From the NCBI RefSeq assembly GCF_019393635.1, contig NC_057861.1:545262711-545326710 (forward strand): a stretch of 64,000 nt of DNA, read 5' to 3'. Numbering within the stretch: the stretch's first letter is position 1; each line of letters starts with the position of its first letter. Below the pieces are notes generated by a model that saw only the letters and a list, made by a program, of their open reading frames with translations, did not search any database and had not been told where the DNA came from. Origin of the DNA: Dromiciops gliroides (lineage: Eukaryota; Chordata; Mammalia; Microbiotheria; Microbiotheriidae). Of the stretch, positions 22,551 to 33,900 are shown piece by piece. The translations under genes and the position numbers were made by a program.

Positions 22551-22700
22551 TTCCGGGTGGGCTACCGGTCCACGAGCCAGGAAACAGCCAGCTACGAGCT
22601 CTCAGACTAAAACCTCAAAGGAATTTCCTAAGGTCTGGCCAATGGAGGAGCAGAGAACATCGATTCGTCTTGCTAAGGGGTGAGGGAGGAGAAAGGCCTG
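22550..22700 (-). other. REXO5: REXO5 non-coding exon 1 (5' UTR), start approximate
   Basis: A consensus donor (GAAG|GTGAGC, minus strand) sits at 22549/22550 inside the CpG island. The first coding exon of REXO5 begins 4.9 kb downstream after a normal acceptor, so an upstream untranslated exon is needed. The right end (transcription start) cannot be read from sequence and is only a guess between about 22600 and 22800. Confidence 0.6.
22639..22643 (+). promoter_or_regulatory. CCAAT box
   Basis: GGCCAATGG inside the shared promoter, matching the NF-Y core. Activity is inferred from position only. Confidence 0.5.
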
Positions 22701-22707
22701 GCGGAAA

Positions 22708-22715
22708 TGACGTCA
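22708..22715. promoter_or_regulatory. CRE/ATF palindrome TGACGTCA
   Basis: Perfect palindromic CREB/ATF site in the 265-bp space between the REXO5 donor and the ERI2 ATG, directly beside a GCGGAAAT ETS-like core at 22701-22708. Symmetric sites like this are common in bidirectional promoters. Confidence 0.7.
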
Positions 22716-22814
22716 TCAGGGCCCGCGGGAAGTTCGAAAAGAGGGGAAGTCACTTTTTGTTGACTTCCGAGGTCGGCCGACTGGGAATGGAGAGCCGAAA
22801 AGACTGGGGAGACA

Positions 22815-22837
22815 ATGGCCACCAAGCAGCTGGCCCG
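22815..22837 (+). CDS. ERI2: ERI2 coding exon 1 (MATKQLAR)
   Basis: ATG in the context GACAATGG, encoding MATKQLA plus two bases of Arg8. The donor is CCCG|GTACAT. Human starts MATKRLARQLG, so this start is secure despite the tiny exon. The following intron is 8.7 kb and filled with repeats. Confidence 0.93.
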
Positions 22838-25800
22838 GTACATTTGTGTGCGTGTGTGTATGTGTGCGCGCGCCGACCTTGGACTGGAGGAAGGGCCTTG
22901 AGTACCCTGTTTCTGCGTTCGAGCGTGGGCGCATGCGCGTACCTGGGGGAGGGCGCCTTAGGGACCTCGGTCGGCCCCTCCTGGGTTCATTCCCTGAATC
23001 TCGGCAGGGCTTCGGGGCCTGGTCTCCGAAGGAAGGAGATTGTCGGTGCAACTGAAGGGTTGGGGCGAGGCTAGGCCATGTGTGTATTTCTGGACTCGGG
23101 AGTCAAGAAGGCCACGGTTCGAATTCTGTCTCTGAGGAAGGCTTACTAGGAGCGTGACTGACCCAGGACGGGTCATGGAACCTCTAGGCTTCAGTTTCCT
23201 CCTCTGTAAAACGGGGATAACCGCACCTACCTCATCATGTTGACGTGAGGATCAAGCAGGATAGAAAACGCTTTGTAAACCTCAAAAGTGATTATGTGAT
23301 TAGCCCATTACTAGCATTTATATGGCGCTTTAATGTTTGCAAAGTGCTTTACAGGTACTGTCGTTTTATCCTTACAACCACCCTGGAGATAGATACAACT
23401 ATGTCAAAAGAAGTAATAGACAGGATAAATTGGAGATAGTTAACATTGAAAAGGCACTAGAATTAAGGCTTCCTGTAGATGTAGATTTTAGTTAAGATTT
23501 GAAGGAGGCAGAGATGAGGAAGGAGCATTCCAGGCCTCAGGACAGCCAGTGAAAATGCTGGGGCCGTGCATTGTATCCCCTGCCCACCTTGAAATTCCTT
23601 TCCAGTTATCTTCAAACACTGCACTTATTCAAGCATTTATTAAATACCAAATCATGTGCCTGGCATAGTACTAAGCACTGGGGAATACAAAGGAAGGTCA
23701 AAAAAGAAAATAAAAGCAACCCCAACAGGTCTTGCCTTCAAGGAGCTCACAGTTAATGGGAGAGACAACATGCAAACAGCTTCTTTGTACAAATAAGATA
23801 CATGCTGGATAATAGACACTGGCGTTAAGGAGGACCAGGAAAGACTTCATGCAGCTATGTCCAGATTCCGGGGAAGAGCCAGTGAAAATGAACATAATTG
23901 AATGCATTGTTGGTGGAGCTGTGAACTGATCCAACCATTCTGGAGAGCAATTTGGAATTATGCCCAAAGGGTTATAAAACTGGGCATAGCCTTTTACCCA
24001 GCAATACCACTATTGGGTCTTTTTTCCCCAAGAGATCATAAAAAAGGGAAAAGGACCCACCTGTACAAAAATATTTATAGCTGCTCTTTTTGTGGTGGCA
24101 AGGAATTGGAAATTGAGGGGCTGCCCATCAATTGGGGAATGGCTGAACAAGTTGTGGTATATGAATGTAATGGAATTCTATTGTGCTGTAAGACATGATG
24201 AGCAGGTAGATTTCAGAGAAACCTTGAAGGACTTGCATGAACTGATGATGAGTGACACAAGCAGAACCAGGAGAATGTAGTACACAGTATCAGCAACATT
24301 GTGTGTTGATCAACACTGATAGACTTGATTCTTCTCAGCAATACAAGATAGTTCCAAAGGACTCATGATGGAAAAGACTCTCCAAATCTAGGGAAAAAAA
24401 AGAACTGTGGAATATAGATGCAGATTGAACCATACTATTTCTTTTGTTTTTGGTGCTGTTGTTTTTCTTTTTTGAGGTTTTTCCCTTTTGCTCTGATTTT
24501 TCGCTTATAATATGACTAATGCAGAAATATATTTAATGTTATTGTACATATATAACCTATTTCAGATTTCTTGCTGTCTTGGTGGAGGGAGGGAGGGAGA
24601 AAAATTTGAAACTAGAAATCTTAAAAAAACAAATGTTGAAAACTATCTCTACATGTAACTGGAAAATAATAAAATACTTTTATAATTAAAAAACAAACAA
24701 CAAAAAAGAAAATGAACGTAGTTGGGAAAAGGAGTGTCTTATGTGAAGAACAGCAAGGAGGCCAGTAGCATTGGATCATACAGTATATGGAGTGGAGTAA
24801 ATTGTAAGAAGACTGGAAAAATAGGAAAGGCCAGGTTTTGAAGGGCTTTAAAAGCTGAAATTTTATATTTGTTCTTGAAGGTATTAGTGGGTCACTGGAG
24901 TTAACTGAAGGGGGTGGTGGCAGGAGTCACATATTCAGACCTGCGCATGAGGAAAACCACCTTGGTAGCTAAGTGACGCATGGACCAGAGTGGGAAGAGA
25001 TTTGAGTAGGGCAGGCTATGGAAGTATTTCAAATATAAGGTGATCTGGGCCAGTATTAGGTTAATATCAAAAGTAGAATTGACAAGATTTGATAATAGAT
25101 TGGATATGAAGGGGTGAAAGAGAATGAGGAGTTGTGTGTGCATGATGACTAAGTTTTGAACTGATAATGAGTTCAGTTTCAGATATGTTGATTTTAAGAT
25201 CTCTATAGGATAGCAAGTTCAAGACATCCAATAGGCATCCCTCCCCTGTCATATTGTATCTATAATACCTTGTACTGGAAGGTATCTAACAAGTGTTTGT
25301 TAAATTTAATTCACGACAAGACTGAATCTTATACAACTTTTTGATTTCCATTAGAGCTTCGCTTTTTCTGTGGATGTTGGTTTCTAGGAATGTTCTCTGG
25401 GGAGAGGAATGAGACCTCTTAGGGAGAGGCATACCTGTGAGAGGAGACACAGGTAGTCAAAGATCAGAGGCAGAACTGAAAGCAAAGAAATGTATTAGCA
25501 TTTGAAGCAAACTGCAGATAGCAGTTTCAGCTTCCTAGGATACAGATTTAGTTTTGATATTTTTCAGGCCCTCTTAGAGTACACAGACAATCAGCAGCTT
25601 TCTGCCAGAACTTAGGATAGATAAGTAACACCTTTTACAGGAGGAATAAGGTTAGAGAAAGGGGGAATCATTCAAAGTTGAGAAAAGGGGAACTTTAGGG
25701 AACCATTAGCTATGTAGATGCCAAGATTTGTTATCAGAATGAGAAAACATTCCCTTTTCAAGGACAGGGGACAAGGGGAGGTGACCAAATATTTTTACAG

Positions 25801-28800
25801 TGGTGAAAGAGGTCCTTGCATAATTTATTATGATTCTTCAATAGCATTTTGAAACTTTGTATTATTAGGCCACCAGATGGTTGGGGTCAGGGATACATAT
25901 ATTTGTTAATCCATCAAAATATTGAAAAGTGATTGTGGTTCATATCTCCTCCACACAACAGTCACCCAATACTTAACTGGATGAAATATTTGCATATAAA
26001 GGCAGGGATAATAGTGTACTTCTATACTGCTCATGTCTATGTTAAATTTATAGCACTCATCTATTTGTACTTTTATCTACATTTTCACAAAGATTTGTTT
26101 GTCTAATTTCTACTTATATTTTTTCTTTTTAATAGTATATTATTTTATTTTTTTCCAATTACATGTAAAGATAGTTTTCAACATTCATTTTTTTTTAGTT
26201 TTCAACATTTGTTTTTATAAGATTTCTAGTTTCAAATTTTTCTCCCTCCCTGCCCCCTGCCCAAGACAGCAAGCATTCTGATTGATATAGGTTATATATG
26301 TACAATCACATTAAATATATTTCTGCATTAGTCATGCTGTGAAAGAAGAATCAGAGTAAAAAGAAAAACAGCAACAAAAACAATAGAAACAGTATGCTTC
26401 AATCTGTATCTAGATTCCACAATTCTCTTTTTCTGGATTTGGAGAGCATTTTCCATCATGGGTCCTTTGGAACTTATCTTGGACCATTGTATTGCTGAGA
26501 AGAGTCAATGTTCATTTTTGAGATTTTGAGTTCCAAATTTTTCTCCTTCCCTCCCCACTCCTGAAGCCAGCAAGCAATCTGATATAGGTTATCCATTACA
26601 ATCATGTTAAACATATTTCCACGTTAGTCATGTTGTGAGAGAAGAATCAAAACAAAAGGGAAAAACCACAAGAAAGAAGAAACAAAACAAAAAACAACTA
26701 AAAAAGTGAAAATAGTATGCTTCAATCTGCATTCAGACTCCATAGTTCTTTTTCTGAATATAGAGAGCATTTTCCATCATGAGTCTATTGGAATTGTCTT
26801 GGATCATTGTATTTCTGAGAAGAGCTAAGTATCACAGTTGATCATCATACAATGTTGCTGTTACTGTGCACAGTGTTCTCTTGGTTCTGCTCACTTCACT
26901 CTTTTCTGTTCCCTTTTCCATCCTACTTCTGTCCTGCCTTCTATCAGCCCCACCTCCTTTTTCTTTCCCCTTTCACTTTCTTTCTTTCTTGCAGGGCATT
27001 GAGGGTTAAGTGACTTGCCCAGGGTCACACAGCTAGTAAGTGTCAATTGTCTGAGGCCAGATTTGAACTCAGGTCCTCCTGAATCCAAGGCTGTGCTTTA
27101 TCCACTGTGTCACCTAGCTGCCCCCCTCCCCCTTTCACTTTCTATACCCAACTGAATGTTTATGTTATTCCCTCTGAGGCAAATCAGTTGAGAGTAAGTT
27201 AAAACAATGGTTACCCCTCCATTCTTTCCCTCTATTGTAACAGGTCTTTTGTGGCTCTTTATATGATGCAGTTTTCCCCATTCTGCCTCTTCTTTCCTCC
27301 TCTCCAAGTACAATCCTTTTTTATTACCCCTTAAGTTTTTTTTAATATCATCACAACAAAATTAACTTATGCCCTTGTGCTATTAACTTATTATTATTAT
27401 TAAAATTAATTTATGCCCTCCTTCTATTTGCTCTAATAGAGATATAGTTCTCAAGACTTACAAGTATCTTCTTCCTGTGTAGGGATGTAAACATTTTAAC
27501 CTTATTGAATAACGTGTTGTTTTTTTCCCCTGTTGTACATTTTTATGCTTCCCTTGAGTCTTGTATTTGAAGACTGAATTTTCTGTTCAGTTCTGGACTT
27601 TTTATCAGGAAAATTTTAAAGCTCCCTATTTCATTGAATTTTCATCTTTTCCCTTGAAATATTATGCTAAATTTCCACTGGGTAAGTAGATTACTGATTG
27701 CAATCCAAGCTCTTTTGCCTTTTGGAATATCATATTCCAAGCCCTCCAATCCTTTAATGTTAAAGGTGCCAAGTCCTGTGTAATCCTGATTGTGGCTCTT
27801 TGACATTTAAATTGTTTCTTTGTAGCTGCTTGCAACATTTTCTCCTTCACCTGATAATTCTGGAATTTGGTTACAATATTCCTTGGAGTTTTCATTTTGG
27901 GGTCTCTTTCAGGAAGGAATTGGTGGATTCTTTCAGTGACTAATTTTTTCCTCTGGTTCTAAGACATTGGGACAGTTCTCCTTGATAATTTTGTTTTCTT
28001 CTATTTTTACATTTTTTTGATTCTGCCTTACTGCTTTCTAGTGTCTCATTGAGTCATTAGCTTCCATCTGCTCAGTTCTGATTCTTAAGGAATTATTTTC
28101 CCCAGTCAGCTTTTGTACCTCCTTTTCCATTTGGCCAATTGTATTTTTTAAGGAGTTGTTTTCCTTAGTCAATTTTTGTCCTTCTTTTCCCAAGCTATTG
28201 ACTCTCTATTGCATAACTCTAATTTCCCAATTTTTCTTCTACCTCTCTTATTTGATTTATAAAATCCTTTTTTAGTTCTTCCATAGATCTTCCCCCTTGA
28301 GGCTTCACATGTAGGCATTTTGTGCCTTTTAAAGTTGAGCTTCTGCTTCTGGGGCTCAGGGGGCATGTCTCAAACTTCTTTTGCTGGGGGTCAGGGGCCT
28401 GATCACTGACTTTCTTCTCTGAAGCCTAAGCGGGTTGTGGCTTGCTCACCACACTGGGGTAGCCCAGCCTAGTTGTGGCTGTTGTGTACAGATACCCCAC
28501 CTGGCAGATTGCCTTCTGCATTGAAGCTGGTGGCCTCACAACTGGCCTGCTGTGCCACTAGCCTGCTGAGCCAGGACCAAGGGGCCTCAGCTGCTGATTT
28601 GTGTTGTGGCTAAGAGCCTTCCCCTGGCTTACCCGGATACCCTCTACACTGTGCTGTGCTCCCCTTTTACCCAAGTGAGATAGACTGTTCCTGAAGTCCT
28701 TCTAGGTTATCTTAAGCCAGAAGATTATTTCACTCCATCTTTTCGTAGGTTGTATAGCTCCAAAATATGTTTAATTTAACATTGTTTCCAAGGGAAATTT

Positions 28801-30922
28801 GGGAGAGCTGAGGCAACTTTCTGGTGTTTCTCTGCCATCTTGATTCCACCTTCCTATTCTATACTTTTCAATATGCAAGATTATTGATATTAACAATAAT
28901 AAGAGTTTACATTTATATAGTATTTTGCCTTAAGTGTTATAATGCACTTGATAAGAAATGATGAGCATGATGATTTCAGGAAGACCTGGAAAACTTACAG
29001 CAGAACCAGAACGTTGTACACAGTAACAGCAATATTGTAACTAGGAATGACTTAGCTATTGTCATCAATGCAGTGATCCAAGGCAGTCACAAAGGATTCA
29101 TGATGAAAAATGCTATCCACCTCCAGAGAAAGAACTGGTGGCATCCAAATACAGACTGAAGCCTACTATTTTTCATTTTCTTCCTTTTTTAAAAAAGGTT
29201 TTTCCCCTTACAAAATGACTAATATGGAAATGTTTTAGATGATTGCACATGTATAACCTATATCAGATTGCTTATCATCTCAGGGAGGGAGAGAGAGAAT
29301 TTGAAATTAAAAAAAATTTTTTTAAAGAAAAGAATGTTAAAAATTGTTTTTACATATAATTGGGGAAAAAATATTCTTGGGGGGAGGGGTTGATGAGGGT
29401 TAAGTGACTTTGCCAGGGTCACACAGCTAGTAAGTGTCAACTGTCTGAGACTAGATTTGAACTCAGGTCCTCCTGACTCCAGGGCTGGTGCTCTATCCAC
29501 TGTGCCACCTAGCTGCCCCCAATATTATTAAAAAAAAAAAAAAAGATGTACAAAGCACTTCTGTATAATCTCATTTAAGTCCAATAACAACCCTGTAGTG
29601 TCAAGTCTTATGAAGTAGGTGAGGAAACTGAATCTCACAGAGTTTGACATCCTGTGGTAGGTACTAGGGATACAACAAGAAAAATGACAGTCTGATTTCA
29701 AAGTGTTTACATTCTGTTTGACATAACTGGGGAATATGTCATGTATATGGATACTTAAGTCACTTAACCCCAATTGCCTCACTTAAAAAAAAAAAAAGAT
29801 AGGGTTAAAGAAGGGAAACAGAGAAAGTGCTCTATATCTGAGCAGGGTAGGGGGAGCAAGGAGAAGTTGGCTCCTGATCTGAGCCTTGAAGAAAATTAAG
29901 GATTCTTAAAGGCAGAGATGATGAGAAATTCCAAGCATGGGCCTAGCCTAGGTGGGTATATAGAGGTGGAAGATGGCATATCAAGTTTGAAGAAGAGCTT
30001 AATTGTCCAGTTTATATAGTCTGTGTTAAAGAAAATAATGTGAAATGATACTCTAGGTAAGTGAGGACCTGATTGTTGAGGACCTTACATACCAGGGTAA
30101 GAAATTTTGTGCAGGACTTCAGACTTTATGCCTTAGATAGATGATTTTGGCAATTTTCTGAAGCATGTATGATTCCAAGTCCAGTGCTCTCTCTGATACC
30201 ATTTAAACGCTATTCACATTACTACAGCATTAGCCTCATTTTGTAGTTGAAGAAAATGAGACTTATAGAGAAGTCAAAAGAAGAATCTAGTCTCTTTTTT
30301 TTTTTTTTGCGGGGCAATGAGGGTTAAGTGACTTGCCCAGGGTCACACAGTTAGTAAGTGTCAAGTGTCTGAAGCTGTATTTGAACTCAGGTCCTCCTGA
30401 TTTTCTTCTTCTTTCTTCTTTCTTCTTCTTCAAAAGTGAGGCAATTGGGGTTAAGTGACTTGCCCAGGGTCACACAGCTAGTAACTGTCAAATGTCTGAG
30501 GCTGGATTTGAACTCAGGTCTTCCTGAATCCAGGGCTGTTGCTCTATCCATTGTGTCACCTAGCTGCCCCCCTTCTCCTTACTTCTTAATCTTAATACCA
30601 GACCATATGAGATTTAATTTTGTCTTCTGTTCAATCCTGTTTTGATAAGGGTCACACAGCAATTTTGTGATAAAGGAGCCCCATAAATAGCTTTGGGGCA
30701 CATGCTTATAGTTTTAGCCTGAACCTCTCCAAATGGGGCAATGCCCCGAATATCTATTGGCCTTTGTTTCATAGCTCCTCAATTTCAATAGCTATTTTCT
30801 TCTTTTTTAAAAAAGATTTAATTTCTTTTTTTTTGGTGACATTTTAAGTTTAAAACTGTTGCCTTCCCTCACCACCCTGCACTGGAGAAGGCCACCATTT
30901 GACATCGATGTAGACGGGTGGG

Positions 30923-30958
<36 letters not shown>

Positions 30959-33900
30959 GACAGACATTCATCTATAGCTGGATAGCTATCTATATGTAAA
31001 GCCATACTTTGCATACTTCCATTTATCACTTCTTTCTCTGGAGGTGGATAGGATAGCATCTTCCTTCATAGGTCCTTTGTAATTGATTTGAACATTTATA
31101 ATACTCAGAATAACTTAATTTGGGCAGCTAGGTGGTGCAGTAGATAAAGCAACAGCCCTGGATTCAGGAGGACCTGAGTTCAGATCTGGCCTCAGACACT
31201 TTTACTAGCTGTGTAACCCTAGGCAAGTCACTTAACCCTCTTTGCCCCACGCCACCTCCCTAAAAAAAAGAAAATCAAAAAAACAGAACAACAACAAAAA
31301 AATAAAAAACCACCAGAATAACTTAATTGTTCACAGTTATTCTTTGAACAGAATTGCTGTTACTATATGCTCTATTCTCTTGGTTCTGCTCATTTCACTT
31401 TTCATTATTTCATGCAAGTCTTTCCATGTTTTTCTAAAATCAACCTGCTCATCATTTCTTATAGCACAGTAGTATTTCCTCTGCTGTTCATTTTCACAAT
31501 GTGTAGCCAAAGAAAGATCCAGTATACTCCTTTAATGATTATCCTTGATCTACATTTTTAGGCAACTTGGATTAATTAGGAGGAAGTCTATCAGTCCAGC
31601 TAATAAGGATGATCTGGGTAGAATCAGGTCAAGTAAGTAGCATGCTTAATTTCATCTTATTTTATAGTGCATTGCATTTTAAGTACTGCTAACATAACCA
31701 TAATTTGGTCTGTTGCAGAGCAATTATTCGACTACTTAATTATCATTGATTTTGAGTCAACATGCTGGAATGATGGGAAACACCATTATAGCCAGGAGAT
31801 AAGTAAGTCTGAATGAAACAATATGTGAAAAGCTGGGTTTAATTAAGGTTGAAAACTAGATTAATTTGAATCTATATTTTGTAGAAGAAATAAAGGTTAA
31901 TAAACATATACTAATTCCTAAATGTATTAACAAAGAAAAGTCTACACTTAAATGCCAATAACTTATATAAAATTCTGATATTCTGAAGGAGGAATCAGTT
32001 TCCTCCTCTGAAAATGAGGTGATTGGATTAGATGGCTTCCCAGGTCTGTTTTCACTCCAAATCTGTGAGCCTGTAAGCCTGTGGATGAATAAACATTCTC
32101 ACCACATTTTCTGTCTTCATGCTTAGCTGTAGATGATTAGTATTGTCAAAATTTATTTTGATACAGATGATGTGTTTTTTTGTTTTGTTTTTGGTGGGGC
32201 AATGAGGGTTAAGTGACTTGCCCAGGGTCACGTAGCTAGTAAGTGTCTGAGGTCAGATTTGAACTCAGGTCCTCCCTGAATTCAGAGCCAGTGCTTTATC
32301 CACCATGCCACCTAGCTGCCCCCCCCCACCCCCCGACTTTATTTTGAAGAGAACAAATTATATGATCTTAGGACTTTTACCTGTGATAGAGCCAGTTATA
32401 GCTACTATATCATTGTGTACCATTCTTTCAATACTATCTTGCTTTAAGGGAAATACAATAATAGTATTGTGTTTTTAATTTTTAATTTGTGGTAGTTATA
32501 GTGCTAATTTATTAATTCTATTTTAACATGTGTATTGATCATTATTTTTTTTTAGTTGAGTTTCCAGCAGTCCTTCTAAATACATTAACTGGAGAGATTG
32601 AGTCTGAATTCCAGACCTATGTCCAGCCTGAAGAACATCCAATTCTTTCCAAATTTTGTGTTGAACTAACAGGCATAAAACAGGTATGGCATAAATATGA
32701 AAATTTAGAAACAGATTATAGTAAAGAAACAAACTAGAAAGTGAAGGCCTTTTAGTGTTAAATGTATTAAAGGCTAAGAAAAATTTTCTTTTTCCTAAAT
32801 GTCTATTAGTGCATTCTATCTATTAGTGCAAAAATCTATTAGTATGCACACACACATTATCTGTGTATACATGTATGGATATATGTAGTTATTTATTCAT
32901 ATATGTGTATTAGAAAAGGAATAGGCTTGGAGAAATTAATATCAAATACTCTTATGGAAATTAAGCAACACATTTGTTTTCCATCTGAAAAATCTGGCGG
33001 AATTATTTTTGTTGTCATAGTCTTACAATATGATTTTAGTTTTATTCTTCCAAATTTATAATTTGTAATAATAAGGTCCAGTATGCTGGAAGGGACTGAT
33101 TTTTTTACTTCCAAGGAGATGGTAGAAATCAGGACTGACTGCCTTCAAAATTAATTTTTTCATTTAAAAAATTAATGTGCCCATTTCTAAATGTATTAAT
33201 ATCTGAATTTTTTTGTATTGTATTATATTTAGGCTCAAGTTGATGAAGGAGTTCCTCTGAAGATTTGCTTATCACAGTTCTGCAAATGGATTCAAGTGAT
33301 TCAGCAGCAGAAGAAGATAACTTTTGCTCCCGGTGTTACAAATAAATCTGCTTCAGAAGTAAAATTATGTGCATTTGTTACTTGGTCAGGTACAGAGAAC
33401 TTTGGTTTGGAATCAGTGTTGAATTATTGTGAGGCCTGTTCTTGTTAAGGAAAATAGACTGGATTAAACTGCATAATAGGGGCTTATCAATCATAATGAA
33501 AAACACTATTTCTAGTTGCTTTTTTGTGCAGGAAGCTTGTGGTTACTCAGTAACCTTTGGATCAACTCCATCCTCCAAATAGAGTGCCTGGCATGTGTTA
33601 GTTCAGATAATTAAATTCATGTATGTCTAAATTTCGTCCTACTGAGACCTTTTTAGACCATTTGTCTTCATTCTGATAATTTGATAAAAAGTGGAAAACT
33701 TCTATATCCACAGACCTGAATGAGGAGAGGCCATGCTGCATGTTTGTGTTCTGAGACTCCCAAGGTAAAGCAGGCTCCTTTTACTGTGTAGCAGTGGTAT
33801 GGCATAATCAGGTGTCTTCATTTGGCAATAATATTTGGATACTTTTCCTATATCATTCATCTTTTCAGTGTGCTTATTAAGCAGCTTCACTGTGCAAGGC

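Larger units (their letters stand above)
22280..23070. promoter_or_regulatory. CpG island, shared REXO5/ERI2 bidirectional promoter
   Basis: This GC- and CpG-rich block sits alone in an AT-rich window. It holds the REXO5 exon 1 donor (22550, minus) and the ERI2 start codon (22815, plus), only 265 bp apart and pointing away from each other. No clear TATA box is visible. A head-to-head CpG-island promoter is the simplest reading. Confidence 0.85.
30775..31530 (-). repeat. minus-strand L1 3' fragment, split by a SINE
   Basis: GTTGCCTTCCCTCACC..., GGTTCTGCTCATTTCAC..., TTCTTATAGCACAGTAGTAT: reverse of L1 ORF2 tail/3' UTR. It stops about 30 bp short of ERI2 exon 2. Confidence 0.75.

Noticed and set aside
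22278-23074. Several 110-207 codon frames in the CpG island
   Set aside because: CpG-rich DNA is poor in stop codons. They overlap the ERI2/REXO5 promoter and exon 1 in other frames and show no family resemblance.
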